Source of the DNA: Hydractinia symbiolongicarpus
Lineage: Eukaryota > Cnidaria > Hydrozoa > Anthoathecata > Hydractiniidae
Length of the DNA stretch: 64,000 bases
NCBI RefSeq assembly: GCF_029227915.1
Contig: NC_079875.1
Span: 19,091,001 to 19,155,000, forward strand
Reading direction: 5' to 3'
The notes beneath the pieces are model-generated. The model was not told where the DNA came from. It saw only the letters and a list, made by a program, of their open reading frames with translations, and did no database searches. Below are positions 20,618 through 31,597 of the stretch, in pieces. The first letter of the stretch is position 1; each line of letters starts with the position of its first letter. Both the position numbers and the translations under genes were made by a program.

Positions 20618-21110
20618 CAGTCGACGCTCGATATCTCGAATACCCGCTATCTCGAACTGTCGCTCTAGTAGGCAAAATTACGTTCTATATCTCGAACTGC
20701 GTTATCTCAAACTTTCGCTTTGTCGAACTATTTTTCCGGTCCTTTCAACTAATTTTATTAGGTTATCTCGAACTTTTTTCTTATTCTTGAAACAAAAACA
20801 TGCGATTTTATAAAAAGTTCGATTCATACATAAAAGAGACTTTTGAATGTTTACAATTTGAGATTTTGGAAATCCTCTTATTTTTTTAAAAAATGGCTAC
20901 CAATGGAAGCTCATGGTAACAACGTTGGCTGAGAAAAGAATATATTTTGTCTTTTTTCTGTTTCTCGTTTTCGACTAAACAATATAAACAAGAACGTAAA
21001 CTTTCGTAAACAAGTACGCGTTTTTCGGACCTAAAAGGTCTTCGACGCTCGAAAGCTCAGCTATCCGTTACCTCTAACTTTTGAGAGTTCTATATATCGA
21101 GCGTAGGCTG
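20618..21110. mobile_element. pogo/Tigger-like non-autonomous TIR element
   Basis: The left end is cagtcgacgctcgatatctcg with repeated atctcgaact motifs. The right end, in reverse complement, is cagcctacgctcgatatat. A TA precedes the left end. CAG ends with runs of 'tatctcgaa' are typical of Tigger/pogo-derived elements. No transposase remains. Confidence 0.5.
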
Positions 21111-21572
21111 AACACGATTAATCAGATCGTTTATCGTAATTCCTGAAAAGAGAATTAAACGACGTAAATCTTCAAAGGATGAAATAAAATAAATTGTTGT
21201 TGTTGTTGTTGGAATAGCATATTTGTTCTTTTTGCTTTTAAATTTATTTTCCATACCTTCTTAGGTAGAATAACAAAAAAATGTCCAAATAAATTGCTTC
21301 TTTTCTTCGCTTATTCAATCCGACGTTTATTTATATAAACACGTATGCGTCTTCTCAAGTGCTTATCACAGTTTTTTATAACTTCCAGTCACTGAAATTT
21401 GCTACCATTTACAACTAAAACATAGTTGTTGATGTCTCTATTAATGCTATCTTTTACAGAGTTTTCTTCAAAATAAAAACTGAAATTCTTATCTGAATTT
21501 GCACCCGCTGGTATCATGGCGAATAAATATTCTCTTTTCGTGTTCTGTTTAATTCTGCTTTCTTCTTAAAAG
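21111..21572. other. non-coding DNA downstream of the TMEM272-like gene
   Basis: AT-rich sequence with a short (gtt)n run near 21196-21210. It probably holds the 3' untranslated region of the gene ending at 21573. Nothing else is recognised. Confidence 0.45.
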
Positions 21573-24500
21573 CTAATCGAAAATATACCTTCTGCAGAAC
21601 CAAATTAATATCGAGGTTAGGGTGGTGCCCCAAAAGAAGACTAACGAACCACGAGCGAAGTTGAACAAGTCTACGTTGCATCGATAAGGCGAGTGCCAGT
21701 CTTTAACTTTCGAAAACACAACTATGCTACCGAATATAAACCATAAAACGAAGAATAAGACAAAGGGGAGTAATACTTTTCGTATATCTTTCAGTTTCTT
21801 CCAACGCGATATAAAGTACGCTATGAAGCCGCAATGAACATCGACTCCAGCTACGAAGAGGTATATTGGTAACAATGGCTGCAATTCACATTCGGAGAAA
21901 TACAGCGAACCTGAGAAATACAAAGAAATACAATGAAAATGTGATAAATATAATGTGCATGATCTGACGAATTTGTGTAGATAGGGTACGTGATTAATTT
22001 ACTTCGTAATCAAATCTTGACGAGGTTAGCCGCTCTAGAACACCATCATTTCCTTTCTAGGTTAATTTAATTTTTTTCTCCAGCAAAACAAACCCCCATT
22101 ACCTTATTCCATGAAATTAACGAGTCAAGAAAATTACTGCGAATGAAATTAACGGTCATGAAATTAACGCGGTTCAATGAAATTTTTTTGAAAAATGCAT
22201 TTAATTAACGCGAATTTGAGAATACTAGTCGTTAGCCCGTGGAAAATCCACGGGTTCGCCCGTCCTTTTCATTCCGCATTGCGAGCTTCTTGCTACTTGC
22301 GCAGCTAAGCTACCATTTTGTGTGACAGACAGACAGACAGACGTATACCGGTATTATAATATAGAAGTCGTTAGCCCGTGGAAAAATCCACGGGTTAAGC
22401 CGTCCTTTTTATACCGCATTGTGTGCATCTCGCTACGTGCGCAGCTAAACTACTATTTCGCGTGACAGACATACAGACGGAAAGACGTATACGGGTATTA
22501 TAATATAGAAGTCGTTGCCCGTGGAAAAATCCACGGGTTCGCCCGTCCTTTAAATTTACCCGTGGCAACAAAGTGGACAAAAAGTATATCGCATTTGATA
22601 TTCGTGTTTCCGTAACATCATTTTCTAACTCAGCGGGGGGTCCGCGCAGAGACAGACAGACAACGGCTATTATTATAGAGACTAGTCGTTAGCCCGTGGA
22701 AAAATCCACGGGGTCGCCCGTCCTTTATATATCGCATTTCGTGTTTCCGTAACAAAAAGACAAACAGACGCACGAACAGATAGACGACGGCTATTATTAT
22801 AGAGATGCGATATCACTCAAAGCAAAAATTACGGCAACAGTCGAATCCACAGTAGTGAAGCGGTCTCCTCTATTACAAGGCGGTTTGGAAATCGAAATAA
22901 AAGTTTTCGTTGTTTGGAAAGACAACTGCTAAAATTTTAAAATCTTAGAAAAAAGAATGCTTTCAGTTAATTTTCCACTTGGATCAGAGTATAAAGATTA
23001 TACAAAAGCTATCTTAAAAAAGATCGCTGAAAAAGAGAATACCGTTGAGCTATCGCCGATGAGAAGGAAAAAGTAGAAAATTTGTAAAAAAAATTGTATT
23101 TTTATGTTTTTTAAGCTTTTATATATTATAAAAAAAGTCACCAAATGAACAGTATTTTAATTAACGAGTCATGAAATCAACAGTCTTTAAATTAACACTT
23201 CATTTAATTAACGGTCATCAAATTAACGTGAATTTCGAAACACCGCGTTAAATTTATGACTCGTTTATTTCACGGAATCTCCACGCAAAACTACTATAGT
23301 CCAGACGTGGCCCACAGTCACTCTCACTAGTCCCGGCCTCTTCTTTTATAGGTGGCAACCCTATAATAAAAATGGTGTTTACGATAAAAATCAGTTATCG
23401 TGGCCATAATTTGCTTTAATCTCGATCAAACTCCACAATAACTGCACAACAACGCCCTTAGCAACCAAATTTGTTATTCACAGGAAGCTTTCCAGCTTTC
23501 TCGTTTGTGTTTAATGCATTAAGTATAGTATCTCATCGTTGCGTATGGAGCTACACAAGCAGTCAGAGATCGGATTTGACCGTGGACCCTGGACAACAAG
23601 CGCATCAACCAGGCAGGCAATGTTCCTCTCAATTTTATGACTCGTATACTAATCATATTGTGCACAAACAAGTTGGGAATAGTTTGTTCCTCCTGATACC
23701 ATGTTCTTATAGGGTTGCCACCTTAAGCTATTCTTTCCATTGCCTTCCATTGCAATAACACCACTCAAACAAGTTAAAAAATGTGAAAGAAATAACTGGC
23801 TTCAACTTAATATTCCAAATTAATTTCTTAAATTTAAGCAATTCTAAAGTGGTGTAATAAAAATAGTTTCCCCTAGGCTCAACCTCGTCTTCAAGGCATT
23901 TCGAATCTTTTCAGATATCGGGACAGCAATACGAACGTCTCTGATCGGAAAGATCCAAGATGCCCTGGGGATGAGGTTGCCCTGGGCTATTCTGATATGC
24001 TGATACGCTGAAAACAGTCTTAATCATTAAAATAATGTGATGAAATAACTCATCCCATATTTAGTAGAATTAGAAAACACACATTAATTAAAGATGTCTT
24101 TACTACCACGATCAAACAATTGTTTTTCAGAAAGAAAAATTGCGATTTTTTTACCATTCTCAGTGGGAAATTATAACAAAATATTTGTTCTCCAAAGTGT
24201 TTTTACTAAGGGGTTTAGTACAGGCAGTAACAAATAACAATGATGTATTACAGAAAGCGATCTCTATGGCAAACCAATGGAGGGGGTTAAGTAGGTCATT
24301 TAACAGGTCATTGAACAGGTCATTTTATAGTGACTTACCCATAATTAGCATGGCAACGGAATACACGAACGCAAACACACTTCCAAGAAACATTGCAAGA
24401 CCTAAAGAAATAAACTTTAAATAGGCCTAAAGGTTAGGTTACACTAACGGTTTTTTATAAAAAGGAAATTTTTTAGTCTTTTTTATCAGAATAATGTTTC

Positions 24501-25109
24501 AGCCTTAATATTATCGGCCTCATATATTCTTTATATATTCTTAGCTCACTACAGCTTGAAAACATATAAGAAGCTGCGATAAATTGTCATGGCAAAGTTT
24601 GCAACGGGAAACGGACTTACGTTGTTGTTTTAAATGAATAAAGAAGTTCAGTTTATGGAATTAGATATTAAACTTTAAATTTTGTACATCATACAAACTT
24701 TAATAGCTAAACAAAAAGTCGAGAATCGGCATATTCTTAGAATATTCTTAACATCTGACCATTTTCAATGTTGATGTTCTTATAAAGTATGTTCTTATAA
24801 AAAATCATGTAGAATGGGAAGTACAATGACTGAGCTCAAAATTTAACTAAAGAATGATTTTTTTTGTCTATTAAGTCCATCTGATGCATGTCGCTGTTTA
24901 ATGGCGATGTAGTTAGTGCTGGCAAATATAAGTATTAAGTACTCATAAAATGGTTGCTCATTAAAAAAATGTAAGATCCGATATCGGAAAAGAAACCAAA
25001 GTTTACCCATTCCTTCTTCTTCTTCTTCATCTTTTTTTTCTTCGTCTTTAATTTTCTTTTGTAAAATACACATTTCTTCGTCCTCGACTTTATTATTTTG
25101 ACAAACCAT
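21573..25109 (-). CDS. TMEM272-like four-helix membrane protein, three exons
   Basis: Exon 1 is 25109-25007 (acidic head, KKDEEEEEGM, donor gtaaac), exon 2 is 24401-24339 (acceptor tttctttag, donor gtaagt) and exon 3 is 21910-21573 (acceptor tatttctcag, stop 21575-21573). Phases agree at both junctions (103 + 63 + 338 coding bases, 167 residues). Exon 2 encodes the first hydrophobic helix (LAMFLGSVFAFVYSVAMLIM). Exon 3 gives SECELQPLLPIYLFVAG, a further helix with LWFIFGS, a CN-containing loop and a last helix. The xIPIYL-type segment and layout match TMEM272-like proteins, widespread in invertebrates and of unknown function. The 2.4 kb second intron contains nested repeats. The choice of first exon rests on phase and signals only. 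Confidence 0.7.
22106..23278. mobile_element. 1.17 kb TIR element in the TMEM272-like intron
   Basis: The terminal arms at 22106-22127 and 23257-23278 are inverted repeats with two mismatches over 22 bp (attcc[a/g]tgaaat...acgagtca). Many subterminal copies of 'aaattaacg' occur in both orientations (22130-22210, 23157-23240). No transposase is seen. The middle holds the hairpin tandem repeats (22227-22803). Superfamily not assigned. Confidence 0.6.
22227..22803. repeat. four tandem units each starting with a stable hairpin
   Basis: The units begin at about 22227, 22367, 22511 and 22684 (120-173 bp). Each opens with gtcgt(ta)gcccgtgg, then aaaaatccacgggttcgcccgtcc, which gives a 7-8 bp GC-rich stem. 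Each ends with a tattataata or tattattatagaga tail, with gacagaca runs between. The 3' half of a unit recurs at about 38413-38492 beside the BEL remnant. The layout resembles repeat-cored non-autonomous elements; no family name is assigned. Confidence 0.65.
23349..23725. mobile_element. 377-bp MITE with 19-bp TIRs
   Basis: The left arm taggtggcaaccctataa (23349-23366) is matched in reverse complement by 23707-23725 (taaggtggcaaccctataa) apart from one base. No coding capacity. Confidence 0.6.
23726..24338. other. intron sequence of the TMEM272-like gene
   Basis: AT-rich, with no further gene or recognisable element. Short direct repeats (aacaggtcatt) lie at about 24300-24325, just downstream of the exon 2 donor. 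Confidence 0.45.
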
Positions 25110-26130
25110 TGCTTTCAAGCGTACGAGCAACAGCAGTATTTTTTTTCGACATACAACTTCACAAACGATCCATTAGAGTATAATTTGTTCTTTTCGTCTG
25201 ATTACATGATGCAGTTTACATCCTAAAGCTATTCACAAATTAAAAACCTTTTTATAAGTTGTTTAAAGCATTGACCCCTGGCTGTCAAACACAACATGTA
25301 ATGTCGTGTTGAGATAAGTAGTGTTTTCCTGTCTGTTATCGAACGGACAACATAATCGAGTCAATTTTCTGACTGGTTTCTACTGAGACAAAATAAACTT
25401 CACCTGGTTTCTGTGTTTATTACGTCAGACAGCGACATAAAATACTTTTTGAAAAATATTTAATCCTTATTTTTAACCTGGTTAGGTCCAATATACCTAG
25501 TTTTGTATAGGATACCAATTTAATTTAGAAGTTCTTATTTCTTTTGGTATAAAATGCTTTTAAAAATATCTTTTCCAGAGGGAGATAATTTGAACAATAC
25601 ACTTTTGTGTTTTCATAAATTTATACTCCGTGTATAAACATGTTTAGAGATGCTTGAGCTTTATGGTCAAACAACGTTGTCACATCATTCATAAAAATTC
25701 TTTACAAGGAATGCAAATAATTATTACCATTACTTTTGCGACGGTTTCCCGTTGCATCGGTGATCTGACACTCTGCTGTTGTTTTTATTGCAATTACATC
25801 TGTGTCAGTGAAAGATGGTTTTCATTCTTTCCAACGCTTTACATTTCCGGGAAACATAGATTTTTTTTTCTGTGTACCAGAACATACAATTTGGAATTTT
25901 TGCAATCTGGATTAAATAACTGCAGGTTCTTTGGGTTTAACTTTCCACGTGCTTGTCGATACTAATGAATACCGAAGATGACTCCACTCACTAAATTTTA
26001 TTTCTCGCATAGCGTCCAAGTCTTAAGAGATTACGCCTGATAGCGCATGCGTGAATACAACTTCCCCACCCATTTTTACTAGCAAGTCAATTACATTCGT
26101 ACGGGTTAGACGATTCGCAGAGAAGAAATC
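25110..26130. other. upstream region of the TMEM272-like gene
   Basis: No supported gene. The open frame at 25654-25965 has no family features. The region probably holds the promoter and 5' untranslated sequence of the minus-strand gene. Confidence 0.4.
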
Positions 26131-26790
26131 ATGTCAGGTTGCGAAAGTGTACCAAGAGGTCAGAAAAGACGGAGAGAAGACAGATCTGCTCAGAAAAGTC
26201 TTTCTCTTTCTAGTATTATCAATTATTTTGACAAAAAGTTTGAAGATATCCAAACAAAATTTGAAAAGGATAATCACAAACTAGCAATGAAGTCTTCTTT
26301 GCTAGTTTCCAAAACATGTAAATCAAAATCCAATAATAAATTCAAACGTGTAAAAGACAGAACAAACAGAACAATTAACATGGCTATAAAATTCCGTTTT
26401 TCTCGGCCCCGAAAAAACGGCATTTTGAAAATAATAGATCAGTTCGTATGGAGAAAGAATTCGTTACTGCCTCAATAAAAGAACTGCTTGAGAAACCCAT
26501 TAGCCGTTTCTACTCAAGGTAATGGTAAAAAACGCCTTATCATGGATTTAAGACATGTAAATAGCATATATATTAAGACAAAGTAAAATATGATGAGTCA
26601 TGAAAGTCATGAGAGTCATGAAAGAACACTTAAAGAGCTTAATTTTTTAGTTTGATCTAAAGCAAGGTTATCAATATATTGGTATATTCGAAGAACATCA
26701 AACTTATTTAGGATTTTTTTGAAGTGATAACGAAACATTTGTATACCTTGATCAATCACGAAAACAGTCATTTAAAGAATTACCGAGTAG
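26131..26790 (+). pseudogene. DIRS/Ngaro-type retrotransposon fossil (gag end and reverse transcriptase)
   Basis: The first open frame (26131-26478) is basic and Ser-rich, beginning MSGCESVPRGQKRRRED. Shifted frames then give NPLAVSTQGNGKKRLIMDLR (about 26494-26560) and DLKQGYQYIGIF...EHQTYLGF (about 26655-26720). These are the fingers and palm motif A region of a reverse transcriptase as found in DIRS-like elements. Stops and deletions break it, and no YxDD region is left. It ends next to the TIR element at 26813. Confidence 0.65.
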
Positions 26791-26812
26791 ACCTGAGATC
26801 GAGAATGAGTAT

Positions 26813-27705
26813 TACCGTATTTCCTCTAATAAGCGCCGCGGCGCTTATTTAATTTTTGTGATTTTAGGTGCGGCGCTTATTAGAGGGCGGCGCTTAATAG
26901 AGGGCGGCGCTTATTTCGAAATTTCAGATTTCAAGTTTCTGAAGTTTTTGCCTATTCTTCAAATTCAATCCGTTGGTTGAATGCTATCCTTAGTAAAAGT
27001 TTTTTTGATAGATTTGGGGTTCTATAGAGGGGTAATCAGAATCAAGTACTACACCAGCGGTTGAAAACGAGAAAAGTGAACCAAGCGAAACAAACAAAAC
27101 GAACAAAGTAACCAAAGCCAAAGGAAGAAAATCAACCAAAGGAAGTAAAGCAGCAAAGGAAACTGAAGCAGTCAAAGAAACTGAGGTCGCGATCGAACCA
27201 GTATCTAAAGAGGTCAATAAAGAAGTTGTCGAAATAGATTCAGACGATCTGGGAGAAAAGGATGATGAGTTTTTAGTCGGACATTTACCCATTGAACTAT
27301 CCAAACTAACGAAACAATTTTTGAAATCTGATAAAAACAACACGATGATCGCAAAAGTAACGGGAAAAAGGAAACGAGAGCTTGGCTTGGTCGTCCCTGC
27401 CAAGTTTCTTTGCTGTTCAACCAACAGTAAAATTGCAAACATTCTTTATGAGGAACTTAATAAGAAGAAATGTAAATTTAGCTATTTAGAACTTAATGTA
27501 AATGAATATTGCAATAAGAAGACTATAGAGTTCGAATAAAAGCATTGAAATCTCATTTTCTCTTGATTTTCTAATAAGCGCCGCATTTGAGGGTGCGGCG
27601 CTTATTAGAGGGCGGCGCTTATTTCGAAATTCGCATTTGAGGGTGCGGCGCTTATTAGAGGGCGGCGCTTAATAGAGGGCGGCGCTTATTGGAGGAAATA
27701 CGGTA
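26813..27705. mobile_element. 893-bp TIR element with 'gcgcttattagaggg' arms
   Basis: The ends are taccgtatttcctctaataa and, at the right end in reverse complement, taccgtatttcctccaataa. Several copies of the ggcgcttattagagggc motif lie in each arm (26832-26916 and 27572-27690). The interior carries a coding segment (27036-27539). A degenerate relative is at 1381-2300. Target duplication unclear. Confidence 0.65.
27036..27539 (+). CDS. open segment inside the TIR element, HIRAN-associated C-terminus-like
   Basis: The frame is open from after a TAA at 27033 to a stop at 27537-27539 and has no ATG near its start, so it may be a last exon. The first half is charged and low complexity (KTNKVTKAKGRKSTKGSK, then Glu/Val-rich). 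The second half has VGHLPIELSKLTKQFLK, KVTGKRKRELGL and VVPAKF. This resembles the 'GHLP...S...FL...VTGxRxxxxGLxVPCxF' block of HIRAN-like proteins common in cnidarian genomes. The match is from memory. Confidence 0.4.
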   Translation, partial: SESSTTPAVENEKSEPSETNKTNKVTKAKGRKSTKGSKAAKETEAVKETEVAIEPVSKEVNKEVVEIDSDDLGEKDDEFLVGHLPIELSKLTKQFLKSDKNNTMIAKVTGKRKRELGLVVPAKFLCCSTNSKIANILYEELNKKKCKFSYLELNVNEYCNKKTIEFE

Positions 27706-27841
27706 TTCAAATGAAATCAAACCACATCGCATGTAGTGACGCGCCTCCACATGGTTATCTGCATCACCGTTAAAAATCTCGAAATTTGCGCTCAACAAAC
27801 GAGAATTTTTTTATGAGATTTATTTACGTTACGGTTGGAAC

Positions 27842-28401
27842 ATGTCCCGGTTACCGCTAGTATGTGTATGTTTGAAGAAACTTGGTGGTTTTATAAGCCT
27901 TCGACACAATGAAGTGCGCGATTTAACAGCAGAGATGTTGACTGAAGTTTGCAAAGATGTAGTTGTAGAACCTATCATCTCGGAAGCACCAGATGAATCT
28001 ACAGAATTAAGGACTGACGTGAGTGCAAGAAGTTTCTCGTAGCATTGCAACAATTTTTTTTCGACGTGCGGGTGTTTCAGCCATTCGCTCCAAGCTATGT
28101 TAACCAAAGCATAAATACTCTCTTTTAGTCGATGGAAAAAAATGTGTACAATAGAGCAGTCCTCGAGAATGAATATGGTTCGTTTACTCCGTTAGTGTTT
28201 TCTAGTAATAGTGGAATGTCCGTAGAGACGGCGACTTTTATATCGAAGTTGTCAGAAGTAATTTCATTTAAGAGAAATCGGTCAAAAAGTGAGGTTTTAA
28301 GCTACGTTAAAAGAAGGGTATTGCTAAGCCTAATACAAAGTGTTGTGTTCTGCATCACTTCAGAGGTTCATGATCAAAACGTTTCATTCCGACGGCCCTG
28401 A
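27842..28401 (+). pseudogene. C-terminal fragment of an invertebrate retroelement protein
   Basis: Two open pieces in different frames. The first (27842-28042) has GGFISLRHNEVRDLTAEMLT, EVCKDVVVEP and DVSARSFS. The second (28132-28401) has NRAVLENEYGSFTPLVFS, GGM-like NSGMSVETATF and KLSEVISFK. This arrangement recurs in many cnidarian and fish mobile-element proteins downstream of a reverse transcriptase. The piece between them is out of frame. I am sure of the recurrence but not of the element family. Confidence 0.55.
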
Positions 28402-31400
28402 ATGATTGCGATATACGACTTGGTAGCCAATTCAAAGAGTAATTCTTTCAACGTTAGTTTCACGCACCTCTTGCAGAAAAACTATTGGCTGTGGACCATG
28501 TGATCAACGTTATCAATATATATATTTACATTTTTATCCTGAAATTTATTCTAGATTATCATAATTTGTAGAGTAGAAGAAAATACCCCCCCCCCCCAAA
28601 AAAAAAAAAAAAAGAATAACGTCATTTCTGGTTGAAGCCGCTACATGATAACAACTCAGGGGCTAATAGACCCTAGAGACAGGGACGTAGAGAACAAAAC
28701 ACAACCTAAGAAGCCCTGGGGACAAGCTTAAGTTTAAATACGTAAAGGAGTTGCGAATATTTAGTACAAAGTTCTGTGTAAGCGCGCTAATCCTGACCTG
28801 CAACCGATACCAGAAAATTACAACATTACGTCACGCCACAGCTCATCTATTATAAGAAAAGTTTCCGGTTATTTTCTAGCCAGTTTATTCAGCCTCAATT
28901 ATTCTAACTCATTCCATATAAACTAGACTAAATACGTAACATACACAAAGATGATCCGGACACATTTGTCGGTCATTTATTTATATATTAACATTTCGAG
29001 AGCGTTTTAAGCGGTTATAAGTTATCACGAAGATTCTGGTAAGAAGTAATTTTATTACTTAAAATTTTTTTCAACGTGTTATAACATCACGGGGAAGAAA
29101 GTTTGAAGAGGATCAACTGAAAAATCGCTATCAATGTGGGCTCGCGAAAAAACAAAACAAAAAAAACTATGCAAAAAGTGTTTGTATGTAGTCGGAGTCT
29201 TTTTTTTTCAAATCACCGGGACAAAATGGACACTTCCCGGTGACTAAATTTGTTTTAAGGTGATATATTTTAAAACATACGAGTCAACATTTTAAAAACT
29301 GGATTTGAACATTCTTACTTTTTTATAGAGGGCTTTATTCCTTCTTTTAGGATTTCCCAGGAATAAGGTTAGTGAATTGGATCTCAAAAGATTTCAAATA
29401 TTTATACTTGCATAGCGAAATGCCTTTGTTCTTTTGCTATTTTACGAGATTTGACACGCGAAAATTTGGTATCAACTGTATAAATAAATTGAAAAATCTA
29501 AGTCTCGCAAGATATTACGACTAACTTCGCAAAAAAAAAAATTTTTTATAATGAAATGCAACACGGAAATTTGAAAAGCTGCAGATAAAGAATTGCGAAT
29601 GCCCACCCTGTGTTGCAAAAATAGTGGGCCTTAGAATCGCAAATACCAAGTTAATTCCTCATTCGTTTCTTTTCTTATGGTTATAGCTTTTAAAGATTTT
29701 GTTTTCTCAGACATTTACTTAAAAGTTTAAAAACATATTTACCAAAGCCCAAAGTGGATTTTAAGATTGAAAAGACCAAACATACCCTTATTAAGGCTGT
29801 GGGCGATTGCAGAAGTAAAGACAGTTACATCAAAACCAGTTCATTATTTTTCAATTTAATGAAAACCTACATTTACGTACGTCAAAAATATATTAAAAAA
29901 AGACTAACCTTGTCCCCATTTATATTTTAAAGCCACGGGAAAACGGGGCAATCATTTTCAAGCAATAGAAACAAACCAATTTTGTTACAGTCGTCCAAAA
30001 TAATTATCATGTCTCCACACATCTATGCAACAAGTAACACTCCATCACAACAAGGAAAGAATTAAGTATAACTACTGCCTTCTGATTGGCTGAATACAAA
30101 AAATGTGGACTTAAAATTGTTGCTGAAAGTAGCGACACAAATAATTTTTTAATAATAAGGTTTTTTTTTACAAAAACACTTCTTTGTTACTCGAATCATG
30201 TTTTTATTACCAGTAAGCTCTGCAAGCAACAAAAAGCTACCGATAATACAGGTTTACATTATTTTAGACGGTTGTAATTATCGTAACTTTCTTACTTCGC
30301 CTGACAAAGTTGCCTCGTGTATCCGTGGCATAACCTAGTCTCAATGCAAGCACTGTTCCAAAATTTACTAATTAATAGTGATATAGTTGTCGAAACAATA
30401 AAAAAAGATGCTCGAAAAATGTTTTTAAACAAATGTTATGAGCAGGTTTTTTAGAAGTCACAAGAACATGTGTTGTCTTATCGCCGGCCTGTATGCGTGT
30501 AGCATCTCATTATTACATCAAAATAACAAAAGAAATGAATATTGGCTGCATAAAATCATGGCCCATTTAACACAGGCTCATTGAAATAAAAACAAATCAT
30601 AAATCTTTTCAGGTAAAAAACGATATTAAGATTTGACTAGCTGCTATGAAATAGGATGACGGTGCTCTTTACAGTGAAAAAATAATAATAGTATTAATAA
30701 CTACTGCTGAGTTACAATGCAAGTCTGGCAATAATCAATGGTCAAACTACCCCTTCTTTTCTGACCAATAGCAACAACATAAAACTTTCTCATACATGCA
30801 CGTAAAAAAATTTGCAAATTATAACTGTCGTAGAATTAAGATTGTTAATTTGTAAATTTGAAAAGTTTAAAGGTGTGGAAACACATTTGAAACAATAAAA
30901 AAACATCCAAACATATACTAACAAAAAAAATTATGACCTAGAAGTAAAAAGTAACAGTATATATATTTAAAATAAAGTATTTTTGCAAAAAGAAAACTTG
31001 TTGGAAAGCAAATATGATAGAATTGGCAGAAACTAATTTGGCAGGAATTTAATTTGGCAGACATCAAAAGAAAAAGAAAATGGCGGGAATTTAATGTGGT
31101 GGATTTTGTCAAATCCACTAATTCCCTAAAATATTCTAGCCGTTAAAATTTCTTCATTAAGGTGAAATTATACAAATTTTAACTGTTTTCCCTCTGACCA
31201 GTGTGTTTGCTGATAACAGCTAAACCTGCATACATTCTTGAATGAGCACCAAGAAGACTGATAAAATACAACAAAAATAAAAGATATGATAGCTTTAGTC
31301 ATTTCTTAAAATTTTATTCGAAAACTCATCTCAACTATTGAAGAACCAGCTTCAATCATGTGAAGTCAACAAAATTTTACAGACAGTTTATAAAACTATG

Positions 31401-31597
31401 CAAAACAGAGTAAAAAATCATCGCAAAAATATATAGCCATGAACGTTCAATTTCATCTAAAGTAGTGAAAACAACCCTAATGCCAAGCATTGTAGAAATT
31501 AATTGCAAAAATGAAACTGCTTAAGATATAAAAGAAGAAAAAAACAATAAAATTTAAATTATATACAAAATGAGAAAAAAAGACACCTTCCTCGGTG
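28402..31597. other. 3.2 kb AT-rich intergenic DNA
   Basis: No supported gene. A poly-C then poly-A tract lies at about 28585-28613, with A- or T-rich runs elsewhere. The segment downstream of 31598 probably contains the 3' untranslated region of the LysM gene. Confidence 0.5.

Noticed and set aside
24843-25130. Possible exon of a voltage-gated calcium channel (acidic linker followed by a hydrophobic segment)
   Set aside because: The acidic head splices in correct phase to a TMEM272-like second exon (donor after 25007). The hydrophobic part then lies in the intron and its similarity is weak.
25654-25965. 103-codon plus-strand frame
   Set aside because: No domain, no splice context, biased Phe/Cys composition typical of AT-rich chance frames.
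26990-27442. 150-codon minus-strand frame within the TIR element
   Set aside because: The plus-strand frame has protein-like charged composition and matches a known domain pattern; the minus frame is Ser/Leu/Val-rich, as expected of a shadow.
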